This document shows, in pieces, positions 28,078 to 36,639 of a stretch of 51,540 bases of DNA. The position numbers and the translations under genes were made by a program. Origin of the DNA: an uncultured Verrucomicrobiota bacterium (lineage in GTDB: Bacteria > Verrucomicrobiota > Verrucomicrobiia > Limisphaerales > CAIQOK01); assembly GCA_903873415.1 (NCBI GenBank), contig CAIQOK010000139.1, forward strand, positions 1 to 51,540, in the 5' to 3' direction. Position 1 is the first letter of the stretch. Each line of letters begins with the position of its first letter. Below the pieces are notes generated by a model. The model had not been told where the DNA came from and made no database searches. It saw only the letters and a program-made list of their open reading frames with translations.

Positions 28078-28274
28078 GAATTGCAGCGTGACAAAAGCCC
28101 CGGAAATTGTAAAGGCGATTTCAACAAAGGCCCATTCCGTTCGGAAACCGCATACCGAGGAACACTCGCCATTTTGGGAACACCAAGCTTCGGGAATATT
28201 GGTTCGCAGCCATTTCCCGGTTTGGGGGTTTAAGCCTCGCCAACCCGTCATCCGTCCCGAGTTGGCGTTGCGGT

Positions 28275-28691
28275 TCAGTCGATCTGAAGGGCGCGCTCAA
28301 GCAATTCTGGGAGATGAGCCAGGAGAGCGGTATCGCCGACGGCCAGAAGCGCTCCGGCGGCGCGGGCCGAGTCCCGTCGTGAATCCTCGTTGTCGGGAGC
28401 GAAGCTGATGATGGGCAGGTGCTGGGTGTCCGGCGTGTTCCTGAGCTGGTGGATCGCGGCGCAGACATCTTGGCGGGTGGACATAACGTCCGTCAGAACG
28501 AGCATTGGCTTGTCCTGCTGTGCGCAGGTGAGCAGCAGGCTGGCGTCGGTTACCGCCTTTACCCGATAGTGCAGGTCTTGCAACCGGTTCACCAGCTGCG
28601 TGCCCGGAAGCAGCCGCTCATACATCACCAGTGCCAAAGGTTGCATCATGGGGCTGAAGATGGGAGCCCGTCGGGCGAATTGCAAAAACAT
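28275..28691 (-). CDS. Receiver-domain-like protein lacking most phosphorylation residues
   Basis: 138 residues. The alternating beta/alpha pattern and the central strand MLVLTDVMS suggest a response-regulator receiver fold with Asp68 at the phospho-acceptor position. The N-terminal acidic pair is absent (the strand reads LALVMYERL), and the Lys expected in the last strand is missing (LLAVGDTAL). It is therefore either a pseudo-receiver or an unrelated fold. There is no output domain. Alternative starts are the tandem ATGs at 28649 and 28646. No partner kinase is nearby. Homology is uncertain; the ORF itself looks real from its composition. Confidence 0.6.
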   Translation of the reverse strand: MFLQFARRAPIFSPMMQPLALVMYERLLPGTQLVNRLQDLHYRVKAVTDASLLLTCAQQDKPMLVLTDVMSTRQDVCAAIHQLRNTPDTQHLPIISFAPDNEDSRRDSARAAGALLAVGDTALLAHLPELLERALQID

Positions 28692-28938
28692 TCCGCTTCA
28701 GGTCGCTATTCTCCGCCGCGGCCCGAGTGGCCCGGGCTCGGGCGACAGATCGCGGGTGCGTGCCGTCGTCTAAAATAGTTCTTTCAAACGGAAATGCGTG
28801 CGGTTTTTTCTCGACAAAACACACATTCGACTGGCACATACATTTCAGCAGTGCGTCAAATCCAGAGCCCATCAGTTGTTATGGTGCAGTCTCGGCGGGG
28901 CCTTTATTCCCCTCATTAGGCTCTCCATTCCCTGTTGT

Positions 28939-28944
28939 TATACT
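28939..28944 (+). promoter_or_regulatory. -10 box of the tagD-tagF-NRPS unit
   Basis: TATACT ends 5 bases before the GTG start at 28950, so transcription should begin at or one base after that codon. No good -35 hexamer is seen 17 bases upstream (TTAGGC at 28916-28921 is the best). Confidence 0.45.
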
Positions 28945-28949
28945 GCAAA

Positions 28950-29339
28950 GTGAAGTTAAACCGAGTAATAACCTATGGCACATACGACATTTTACATGGC
29001 GGCCATATTAATTTGTTGCGGCAGGCAAAAGCCATGGGTGATTACCTGACGGTGGGGCTCTCCAGCGACCCCTTCAATAAAATTAAAAAGAAAGTCTCCT
29101 ATAATCCTCTCGCGGCCCGTAGAACAGTTCTCGAGGCGATACGCTATGTCGACCGGGTCATTATCGAGGAAACCTGGGAGCAAAAGATGGAAGACGTGAT
29201 CAAATACGAAATTGACGTGCTCGTCATGGGGGACGATTGGCTGGGGAAGTTTGATTTTCTGAAAACAGTTTGCGAGGTGGTTTATCTGCCAAGGACCAAA
29301 GGTGTTTCATCATCGCAGATAAAAGCCGGACTTCTTTGA
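28950..29339 (+). CDS. tagD: Glycerol-3-phosphate cytidylyltransferase (TagD/GCT type)
   Basis: 129 residues, typical for TagD. Makes CDP-glycerol from CTP and sn-glycerol 3-phosphate. The CTP-binding motif HxGH appears as HGGH within GTYDILHGGHINLLRQAK (about residues 8-25), and the second signature RTxGxSS appears as RTKGVSSSQIK near the C-terminus. The GTG at 28950 gives the usual VITYGTYDILH start; a TTG five codons upstream is also possible. The stop overlaps the TTG start of the next gene, indicating translational coupling. CDP-glycerol is best known for teichoic acid in Gram-positives, so its partner gene here is notable. Confidence 0.92.
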   Translation: MKLNRVITYGTYDILHGGHINLLRQAKAMGDYLTVGLSSDPFNKIKKKVSYNPLAARRTVLEAIRYVDRVIIEETWEQKMEDVIKYEIDVLVMGDDWLGKFDFLKTVCEVVYLPRTKGVSSSQIKAGLL

Positions 29340-30535
29340 AACAACCCACTTTTTTGCATCTGTTCAAGGAACTGGCAAGGGAGCTTGTTTATTGGGTTTA
29401 TTGGGCGATTCCCAAATTCCCATTCGCCGTCGTCTATGGCTCCCCTGATTTGGAGGACAATGCGTTGGCACTTCAGTCCGCGCTGAACGCAACCAGTTTG
29501 CGCAAGGTGGTGCTGCTTGTGGTCAATCCGGACAACGCCGCCGGTTTCGAGCTGGCACCCAAGACGATCGTTGTGCGCAAAGACTCGATGCGCGGTTCGG
29601 CTTGGTTCCTTTTTGCAAAGTATGTTTTTTTCACGCACCGCTGCTTCATGTACCGTTTCCCGTCCAAGGTCGTCTCTGTCAATTTATGGCATGGAATGCC
29701 AATCAAGAAAGTCGGCTGGATGCTTAAAGGAAATCGCGGTTATGAATCCCGCTACTCGATTGCCACATCGGATTTCTGGGCCGGGTATGTGCAGAAATCA
29801 CTCCGCCCGTTCGGGCAGACCCTCGTCACGGGACTCCCGCGCAACGACCGCCTTTTTCTGCCCTCCCACAACCTGTGGCAGCGCCTGGGCCTAGCCGCAA
29901 CCGTGGGGAGCAAAAAAACTCTCGGCTGGCTCCCCACCTACCGCCAGAGTTTTCGCGGCGAGATCAGGGCCGACGGCGTGGAAAGCGGGAATGTCTTTGG
30001 CCTCGAAGGCCTCTCGCCTGAAGCGTTAAATGTTTTCCTGAAAAAACAGGGCGGCTTTGCCATAGTCAAACCGCATCCCATGGCTCAGGCCTCCGAAAAC
30101 CTTCAACTCAGCAATCTCCTGATTATAAATGACCAGTGGCTGCAAAAGCATCAAACATCCCTCTATGAGCTGCTCGGTCAATGCAGTGTTCTGGTCTCTG
30201 ACATTTCCAGTGTGGTCGTTGATTATTTGCTTCTCAACCGGCCGGTCATCCACCTTATTCCCGACTTGAAGGAGTATCAGAATTCCCGCGGCTTTTCGCT
30301 CGAGCCCTTGGAAAAATATCTGGCGGGCCCCCTGGTCACCAACTCGGAAGAGCTTTTCTCGCAACTGGCGCCCACCTTGAATGGCCAAGATTCCCATGCC
30401 GCTCAACGTGAACGCGTGTTGCAATTGTTTCACAAGGACCGTGACAATCGCTCCACTTCGAGACTGCTGTGGCAATTGAACTTGAGTCCTCAACCATTCC
30501 CGCCAATGAGCGGGCCCGGCTCAGAAGCGGCGTGA
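29336..30535 (+). CDS. CDP-glycerol glycerophosphotransferase, TagF/TagB-like
   Basis: 399 residues. GT-B-like glycerophosphotransferase expected to move glycerol phosphate from CDP-glycerol to an acceptor. Seen: NLWHGMPIKKVGWM (family QxWHGTPLK), TGLPRNDRLF, LPTYRQSF (family APTWR), KPHP (about residue 264), and SDISSVVVDYLLLNRPVIHL (family TDYSSVxFDY). The His residues of WHG and KPHP, catalytic in TagF, are both kept. The start is placed at the TTG at 29336 overlapping the tagD stop; the frame is open further upstream only inside tagD. The start of the protein is amphipathic, as in membrane-associated TagF. The NRPS gene follows after 16 bases. Confidence 0.88.
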   Translation: MKQPTFLHLFKELARELVYWVYWAIPKFPFAVVYGSPDLEDNALALQSALNATSLRKVVLLVVNPDNAAGFELAPKTIVVRKDSMRGSAWFLFAKYVFFTHRCFMYRFPSKVVSVNLWHGMPIKKVGWMLKGNRGYESRYSIATSDFWAGYVQKSLRPFGQTLVTGLPRNDRLFLPSHNLWQRLGLAATVGSKKTLGWLPTYRQSFRGEIRADGVESGNVFGLEGLSPEALNVFLKKQGGFAIVKPHPMAQASENLQLSNLLIINDQWLQKHQTSLYELLGQCSVLVSDISSVVVDYLLLNRPVIHLIPDLKEYQNSRGFSLEPLEKYLAGPLVTNSEELFSQLAPTLNGQDSHAAQRERVLQLFHKDRDNRSTSRLLWQLNLSPQPFPPMSGPGSEAA

Positions 30536-30551
30536 AACTCAGTTGCCTCTT

Positions 30552-33500
30552 ATGACCCAGTCCGAACGGCATCAGATCCTCGTCGAGTGGAACCGGACGG
30601 AGCGGGAGTATCCGCGGGACAAGTGCGTGCATCAGTTGTTCGAGGAGCAGGCGGAGAGGACCCCTGAGGCGGTGGCTGTGGAGTTTGCGGAGCGGTCGCT
30701 GACCTACCGCGAACTTGACGTGCAGGCCGGGCGGCTTGCCGCGCATCTGCGCTCGCTGGGGGTGGGCCCGGACGCGCTGGTGGGCCTCTGCGTGGAGCGC
30801 TCGCTGGAAATGACGGTGGCGCTGCTGGGCATCCTCAAGGCGGGCGGCGCCTATCTGCCATTGGATCCGGACCTTCCGCCCGAGCGCTTGGCCTTCATGC
30901 TTCAGGACTCCAACCTGCCTGTTCTGATCACTCAGCGCCGGCTGGCTGGACGCGTCGGCATCTCAGCGGCGCACAGGGTGTGGATTGATGAATGCGGGTG
31001 GCAGACGGAGCCGGAGACCCCGCCGCAAACCGGCCCATCCACTTCGCTGGCTTACGTGCTCTACACTTCCGGTTCGACCGGCCAGCCCAAGGGCGTTCAG
31101 ATTTCCCATCAGGCTCTGGTCAACTGCATCTGGCATTTCATCGAAACGTTGAAAATCCGCCCGCACGACGGCTGGATGGCTGTCACGACGCTTTCATTTG
31201 ATATCGCCGCCCTGGAAATTTGGCTCCCGCTCCTGGCCGGGGCGCGGGTGATTGTCGCCACCCGCGCGATGGCTCAGGACGGACAAATGCTCAACCGCGC
31301 ATTGATGGCTACCGGCGCCACAATCCTGCAGGCGACACCGGCCACCTGGCAGGCCTTGCTCCATTCCGGTTGGCAGGGAAACCCCAAACTCCGGATCCTC
31401 TGCGGCGGCGAAGCTCTGCCGCAGGCGCTCGCCGACCGCCTCGCCATGCTGGGTTCCTGCGCTTGGAACCTTTATGGGCCAACCGAAACAACAATCTATT
31501 CCTCCGACAATCAATTGCTCCCCCATAGTCCGGTCACGATCGGCCGTCCGCTCGCCAACACGCGGGTTTATATCCTCGACGCGGATGGCCGCCCCGTCCC
31601 CATCGGTGTGGCTGGAAATCTTGTGATCGGCGGCGACGGTCTGGCGCGTGGATATCTCAACCGGCCCGAACTAACCGCCGAACGATTCATTTCCGATCCT
31701 TTCTCCGCCACGCCTGGCGCCCGGCTTTACCGGACTGGAGACATTGCCCGCTGGCGGGCCGACGGCAACATCGAATACCTCGGACGCGCCGATCATCAGG
31801 TGAAAATCCGCGGCTACCGCATTGAGCTGGGGGAGATTGAGTCTGTTTTGGGCGGGCATCCTGGCGTCTCCGCCTGCACTGTGCTGGCCCGGGATCAAGG
31901 TGGCGGGGACAAGGTCCTGGCCGCCTTCGTGGTGGTCCGGAAGCCCGGCGGGCTGGATGCGGAAACGCTGAGGCAATGGCTCGGGGCTAAGCTGCCGGAC
32001 TACATGGTGCCGGCGCGGTTTTTTTCGGTGCCTGCGCTGCCGCTCACGCCCAATGGCAAGGTGGACCGCAAGGCCCTGGAAAAAACCGACGCAGTGGAGC
32101 TGGTCTCGGGGACGGACCACCTCGCGCCGCGCAGCCAAATTGAACGGGACTTGGTGGAGATATGGAAGGGGGTGTTGGGCCGCGAGAAGGTGGGCGTGCG
32201 GGACAACTTTTTCCATCTGGGCGGTCACTCGCTCCTGGCGGTGATGGTGTGCGCGCAGCTGAGGCAAAGGCTCAACCTGGATGTTTCCGTGCGTGCGCTC
32301 TTCGATCATCCCACGGTCGAGGGATTGGCGGGGCACTTGAAAGCGGCGGTGGTGGATTCCTCCGCTGCCAGCCCTGTTGAAAAGGCGGACCAGCGCCAGC
32401 CTCTGCCCCTGTCCTTTGCCCAGCAGGGAATGTGGTTCCTGCAGCAGACTCTGCCGGACCCGGCCACCTACAACCAGCCCGCGGCCATCCACCTGTCCGG
32501 CCCGGTGGATCAGGACCGGATCCGTCGGTGTCTGGATGTGATCGTCGGGCGCCATGAGATATTGCGCACGGCCTTGGTGCGGCAGGATGAAAGCCTGGTG
32601 CAGCAGGTTTTCGCCGCGAACGAATGCGCGCTGCCCTGGATGGAAGTGGACCTGCGGCTCTTGGCGCCGGACGGACAAACGTCCGCGCTGGAGGAGCGAT
32701 TGCTGGCCGAGGCGCGAAGACCCTTTGATCTGGCTCTGGCACCGTTGTGGCGGGTGGCGTGGATCAGGATTTCCGGCGATGAACAGGTGCTGGCCTTTAC
32801 CTTTCATCACAGCATCGTAGATGAATGGTCGGTGCGTTTGTTCCTCCGCGAGTTGGAGATTCTTTACGCGGTGGACGCGCAGGCCGGGCTGGCCGCTCTG
32901 CCCCCTTTGCCTGTGCAATACGCCGATCACGCCCTGTGGCAGAGGCGGCGCTTGACTGGGGAGCGGCTTGCAACACACCTGGGCTACTGGCGCGAGCAAC
33001 TCCGGGATTTGCCGCCCCCCTTGGAACTGCCCTCCTGTTTTCCGCGCCCGGCCCGGCCCGGGGGGCGCGGGGCGACGCGTCGTTTCCGGCTCGAGGGCCC
33101 GGTCGCGGCCCGGATGCGCCAGCTGGCCAGCGAGGAAGGGGCGACCCTCTTCACCGTGATGCTTGCGGTCTTTCAGGTCTGGCTGCATCGGCACACCGGT
33201 GCGGGCGATGTTGTGGTCGGCACGCCGATGACCGGCCGGGACCGGCCGGAGGTGCAGTCGTTGCTGGGGCTTTTCCTGAACATGCTGCCCATCCGCACCC
33301 GGGTGGATCCGGGCCGGAATTTCCGCGAAGTTCTGCGGCAGGTGCGGGCCACTTTGCTGGATGCCCTGAGCCACGCGGAACTGCCCTTTGAGCAGATGGT
33401 TGGGCTTGCGGTTAGGGACCGCTCCCCGCGATGGCAACCCTTGTATCAGGTTATGTTTGTGTTGTTGGAGGGGGAATCTTTTCTGCCGCAATTGGGGCTG

Positions 33501-36398
33501 GCCCGGGGTCGGCATATTCCGGCCCGCACCGGGACGAGCAAGAGCGATCTGGTCTTGAGCATCCAGGCCGGGGAAGAGGGATGGGAATGCGAGTTTGAAT
33601 ACGACACGGACCTGTTCAGCGGGGAGGGTGTGGCCGCGATGTCGAGGCACCTGACGGAGCTGCTGCGCTCGATCGGGCAGCATCCTGAGCAGGCTGTCGG
33701 CGGACTGAACCTGCTGCCGGAGTCGGACCGGCATCAGATCCTTGTCGAGTGGAACCGGACGGAGCGGGAGTATCCGCGGGACAAGTGCGTGCATCAGTTG
33801 TTTGAGGAGCAGGTGGAGAGGACCCCCGAGGCGGTGGCTGTGGAGTTTGCGGAGCGGTCGCTGACCTACCGCGAACTTGACGCGCAGGCCGGGCGGCTTG
33901 CCGCGCACCTGCGCTCGCTGGGGGTGGGCCCGGACGCGCTGGTGGGCCTCTGCGTGGAGCGCTCGCTGGAAATGACGGTGGCGCTGCTGGGCATCCTCAA
34001 GGCGGGCGGCGCCTATTGTTCCTTGGATGAGACCCTGCCGGACGAACGGCTGGGCTGGATACTGGCCGATGCGCGCCCGGTTCTGCTGCTCGCGCGGGGC
34101 CGGTTGCTGCCGCGTCTGGCCAATCTGGCCGGTTCAATCCCGGTGAACCCGCCCGTCGTGGCCGGCATTGAGGATCTATTGTCGGCACCGTCAGGCGGCC
34201 CCTGTTTTGGTGATCCGCGGCCGCGGCCGCTCAGTCCGGTTTACGTGAGCTACACGTCCGGATCGACCGGCCACCCCAAGGGCGTGGTGGTGCCGCATCG
34301 CGGAGTCGTGCGCTTGGTCAAGGGGGTTGATTATGCTTCGTTCAGCGCGGCGGAGACCTTTCTGCACCTGTCTCCGCTGTCGTTTGATGCGTCCACTTTT
34401 GAGATCTGGGGCCCGCTGCTCAACGGGGGACGACTGGTGCTGCTGCCGCCGGGGCAGCCCTCGCTGGTGGAGATTGGTACCGTCATCGGCCGGCGTGGAG
34501 TCACCACCTTGTGGCTTACGGCGGGCCTGTTTCATCTCATGGTGGATGAGCGCTTGGACGATCTGAAACCGTTGCGCCAGTTGTTGGCTGGAGGGGATGT
34601 GCTCTCGCCCGGGCATGTCAGCCGGGCGCGCCGGGGGCTGCCGGGCTGCCGGATCATCAACGGCTACGGTCCGACGGAGAACACCACCTTCACCTGTTGC
34701 CACACCGTGACGGAGGAAAACGCATCGGGTGCGGGCGTGCCGGTGGGGCGTCCGGTTTCAAACACGCAAGTGTATGTGCTGGACCCGTTTCTACGCCCGG
34801 TTCCAGCGGGTGTGCCCGGCGAGCTGTACGCCGGAGGCGACGGTCTGGCGCTCGGCTATTTGAACCGGCCGGAGCTGACGGCGGAGAAATTCATTCCCAG
34901 TCCCTTTGCGGCCGGCGCCCGGCTTTATCGGACTGGGGACATCGCCCGCTGGCGGGCCGACGGCAACATCGAATACCTCGGACGCGCCGATCATCAGGTG
35001 AAAATCCGCGGCTACCGCATTGAGCTGGGGGAGATTGAGTCTGTTCTGGGGGGGTATCCCGGCATTTCCGCCTGTGGTGTGCTGGCCCGGGATCAAGGCG
35101 GCGGGGACAAGGTCCTGACCGCCTTCGTGGTGGTCCGGAAGCCCGGCGGGCTGGATGCGGAAACGCTGCGGGAATGGCTGGGCGCAAAGCTGCCGGACTA
35201 CATGGTGCCGGCGCGGTTCTTTTCGGTGGCGGCGCTGCCGCTCACGCCCAATGGCAAGGTGGACCGCAAGGCCCTGGAAAAAACCGACGCAGTGGAGCTG
35301 GTCTCGGGGACGGACTACCTCGCGCCGCGCAGCCAAATTGAACGGGACTTGGTGGAGATATGGAAGGGGGTGTTGGGCCGCGAGAAGGTGGGCGTGCGGG
35401 ACAATTTTTTTCATCTGGGCGGCCACTCGCTGACGGCGGTGCGGTTGACCGGGCAAGTTGAGAAGGTATTCGGATGCAAGTTGCCCATAGCGTCTTTGTT
35501 CCAGTCGCCCACTATTGAAGCGCTGGCGCGGCGGCTGGGGGAGAAGGACTGGAAGTCGCCCTGGAGTTCGCTGGTTGCTCTCCAACCGCTGGGTTCAAAA
35601 CCGCCCTTGTTTTTCGTTCATGGTGTCCGCGGTGAAGTGTATCGCTATTTGGACTTGATCAAACATTTGCCGGCGGACCAGCCCTGTTACGGTATCCAAG
35701 CAGTCGGGTTGGACGATAAATCCGCTCGCCACAGGACGGTTGAAGAAATGGCGGCCCACTACGTTGGGGAAATTCTTCAATTGCAACCGGAGGGTGCTTA
35801 TTATCTGGCCGGCTATTCAATGGGAGGGTTGGTGGCTTATGAGATGGCGCGGCAACTTCAGCGTCAAGGCCGGCGCGTTTTGTTTTTGGGCCTCTTGGAC
35901 AGTGGACCCGCAGGCAAGGTTCCGGTTTTTTTCTACGGATTACAGATGGCTTTTTATCTTCCCCGCCGCTGCTGGTTTCATCTGCGAAGATGGTTCGGAC
36001 TGCCCGTGGCGGAGCGTTTTGATTACTTGCGCCGGCGCTGGCGCTCACTTCTAATTCTGATCACCCGCAACTGGTCAAATCCTCCGGCAGTGGCGGCTGC
36101 GCCGGAGAAAAAACTGCAAGGTCCTGAGGTTCCGGCTGGTTTTATCGATTACTACCACATGGTGGCCTCAGCCTATCAGCTCCAGCCCTATCCCGGAGCC
36201 GTCGATGTTTTTGTTAGTGACCAATACGCTCCCGGCTGGAAAACGTACTGGAAACATCTGGCCCGCGGTGGAGCCGCCTTCCATCGGATTCCGGGCCAGC
36301 ATTTTGAGATATTCAACCCTGACAATGTGGTTGTGTTTGCTCAATTATTCAGGTCCTCGCTTCATCGGGCTCAAGCGAAGGAACAGGATTCCGTGTAA
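30552..36398 (+). CDS. Two-module non-ribosomal peptide synthetase, A-PCP-C-A-PCP-TE
   Basis: 1948 residues. Module 1: adenylation (LYTSGSTGQPKG about residue 170, YGPTETT about 306) and carrier protein (LGGHSL about 555, Ser is the phosphopantetheine site), with no condensation domain in front. Module 2: condensation (FHHSIVDEWS about 752; HHxxxD kept, last Gly replaced by Glu), adenylation (YTSGSTGHPKG about 1233), carrier (LGGHSL about 1622). A type I thioesterase ends the protein (GYSMGG near 1753; His in GQHFEIF near 1914). By eye against GrsA the pocket codes are DILQLGLIYK (module 1, glycine-like) and DAFWLGGTFK (module 2, valine-like), so a Gly-Val dipeptide or derivative is the predicted product. 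No phosphopantetheinyl transferase or MbtH gene is in the window. It lies in one transcription unit with tagD and the TagF-like gene. Confidence 0.95.
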   Translation: MTQSERHQILVEWNRTEREYPRDKCVHQLFEEQAERTPEAVAVEFAERSLTYRELDVQAGRLAAHLRSLGVGPDALVGLCVERSLEMTVALLGILKAGGAYLPLDPDLPPERLAFMLQDSNLPVLITQRRLAGRVGISAAHRVWIDECGWQTEPETPPQTGPSTSLAYVLYTSGSTGQPKGVQISHQALVNCIWHFIETLKIRPHDGWMAVTTLSFDIAALEIWLPLLAGARVIVATRAMAQDGQMLNRALMATGATILQATPATWQALLHSGWQGNPKLRILCGGEALPQALADRLAMLGSCAWNLYGPTETTIYSSDNQLLPHSPVTIGRPLANTRVYILDADGRPVPIGVAGNLVIGGDGLARGYLNRPELTAERFISDPFSATPGARLYRTGDIARWRADGNIEYLGRADHQVKIRGYRIELGEIESVLGGHPGVSACTVLARDQGGGDKVLAAFVVVRKPGGLDAETLRQWLGAKLPDYMVPARFFSVPALPLTPNGKVDRKALEKTDAVELVSGTDHLAPRSQIERDLVEIWKGVLGREKVGVRDNFFHLGGHSLLAVMVCAQLRQRLNLDVSVRALFDHPTVEGLAGHLKAAVVDSSAASPVEKADQRQPLPLSFAQQGMWFLQQTLPDPATYNQPAAIHLSGPVDQDRIRRCLDVIVGRHEILRTALVRQDESLVQQVFAANECALPWMEVDLRLLAPDGQTSALEERLLAEARRPFDLALAPLWRVAWIRISGDEQVLAFTFHHSIVDEWSVRLFLRELEILYAVDAQAGLAALPPLPVQYADHALWQRRRLTGERLATHLGYWREQLRDLPPPLELPSCFPRPARPGGRGATRRFRLEGPVAARMRQLASEEGATLFTVMLAVFQVWLHRHTGAGDVVVGTPMTGRDRPEVQSLLGLFLNMLPIRTRVDPGRNFREVLRQVRATLLDALSHAELPFEQMVGLAVRDRSPRWQPLYQVMFVLLEGESFLPQLGLARGRHIPARTGTSKSDLVLSIQAGEEGWECEFEYDTDLFSGEGVAAMSRHLTELLRSIGQHPEQAVGGLNLLPESDRHQILVEWNRTEREYPRDKCVHQLFEEQVERTPEAVAVEFAERSLTYRELDAQAGRLAAHLRSLGVGPDALVGLCVERSLEMTVALLGILKAGGAYCSLDETLPDERLGWILADARPVLLLARGRLLPRLANLAGSIPVNPPVVAGIEDLLSAPSGGPCFGDPRPRPLSPVYVSYTSGSTGHPKGVVVPHRGVVRLVKGVDYASFSAAETFLHLSPLSFDASTFEIWGPLLNGGRLVLLPPGQPSLVEIGTVIGRRGVTTLWLTAGLFHLMVDERLDDLKPLRQLLAGGDVLSPGHVSRARRGLPGCRIINGYGPTENTTFTCCHTVTEENASGAGVPVGRPVSNTQVYVLDPFLRPVPAGVPGELYAGGDGLALGYLNRPELTAEKFIPSPFAAGARLYRTGDIARWRADGNIEYLGRADHQVKIRGYRIELGEIESVLGGYPGISACGVLARDQGGGDKVLTAFVVVRKPGGLDAETLREWLGAKLPDYMVPARFFSVAALPLTPNGKVDRKALEKTDAVELVSGTDYLAPRSQIERDLVEIWKGVLGREKVGVRDNFFHLGGHSLTAVRLTGQVEKVFGCKLPIASLFQSPTIEALARRLGEKDWKSPWSSLVALQPLGSKPPLFFVHGVRGEVYRYLDLIKHLPADQPCYGIQAVGLDDKSARHRTVEEMAAHYVGEILQLQPEGAYYLAGYSMGGLVAYEMARQLQRQGRRVLFLGLLDSGPAGKVPVFFYGLQMAFYLPRRCWFHLRRWFGLPVAERFDYLRRRWRSLLILITRNWSNPPAVAAAPEKKLQGPEVPAGFIDYYHMVASAYQLQPYPGAVDVFVSDQYAPGWKTYWKHLARGGAAFHRIPGQHFEIFNPDNVVVFAQLFRSSLHRAQAKEQDSV
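30567..30854 (+). repeat. NRPS module repeat, N-terminal A-domain block, copy 1
   Basis: Aligns without gaps to 33729-34016; about 6 differences in 288 bases by eye. It encodes the A-domain start from RHQILVEWN to the AGGAY motif. Similarity stops abruptly after that motif. Confidence 0.9.
31716..32233 (+). repeat. NRPS module repeat, A-domain C-terminal part plus carrier, copy 1
   Basis: Aligns without gaps to 34914-35431; about 26 differences in 518 bases by eye. It covers LYRTGDIARW through the carrier-protein LGGHSL motif. Confidence 0.9.
33729..34016 (+). repeat. NRPS module repeat, N-terminal A-domain block, copy 2
   Basis: Partner of 30567-30854, offset 3162 bases. Confidence 0.9.
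34914..35431 (+). repeat. NRPS module repeat, A-domain C-terminal part plus carrier, copy 2
   Basis: Partner of 31716-32233, offset 3198 bases. The 36-base difference from the first block's offset lies in the unlike pocket cores between the blocks. Confidence 0.9.
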
Positions 36399-36639
36399 CC
36401 GCTCCGACGATGAGAGGAGGTTGCGCGTTTGCGATTATCCGCGTCCGGTCGGATCTGTCTAACCTTCGCAAACTGAATCCAGACTGGGAGTTGCAATCGG
36501 GACAATCGGGAAAGAAAGGCTCTTAACAAGGCAGTCATTAACCCCATGGATGAAGCGCTTCGGTCCGGACTATTCCATTCACGCTATCTCTGCGAGCGCG
36601 GTTCTCAGTTCGTTGCAACTCCGATTTTAAAGGAGGATT

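Noticed and set aside
31671-33908. A 745-codon open frame antisense to the NRPS gene
   Set aside because: It mirrors the codon pattern of the NRPS in GC-rich DNA, has a low-complexity Gln/Arg/Pro-rich translation and overlaps clear NRPS domains.
36399-36639. Two short frames (36 to 38 codons) between the NRPS and argF
   Set aside because: No family resemblance, no promoter; one starts just after the NRPS stop and both look like chance frames.
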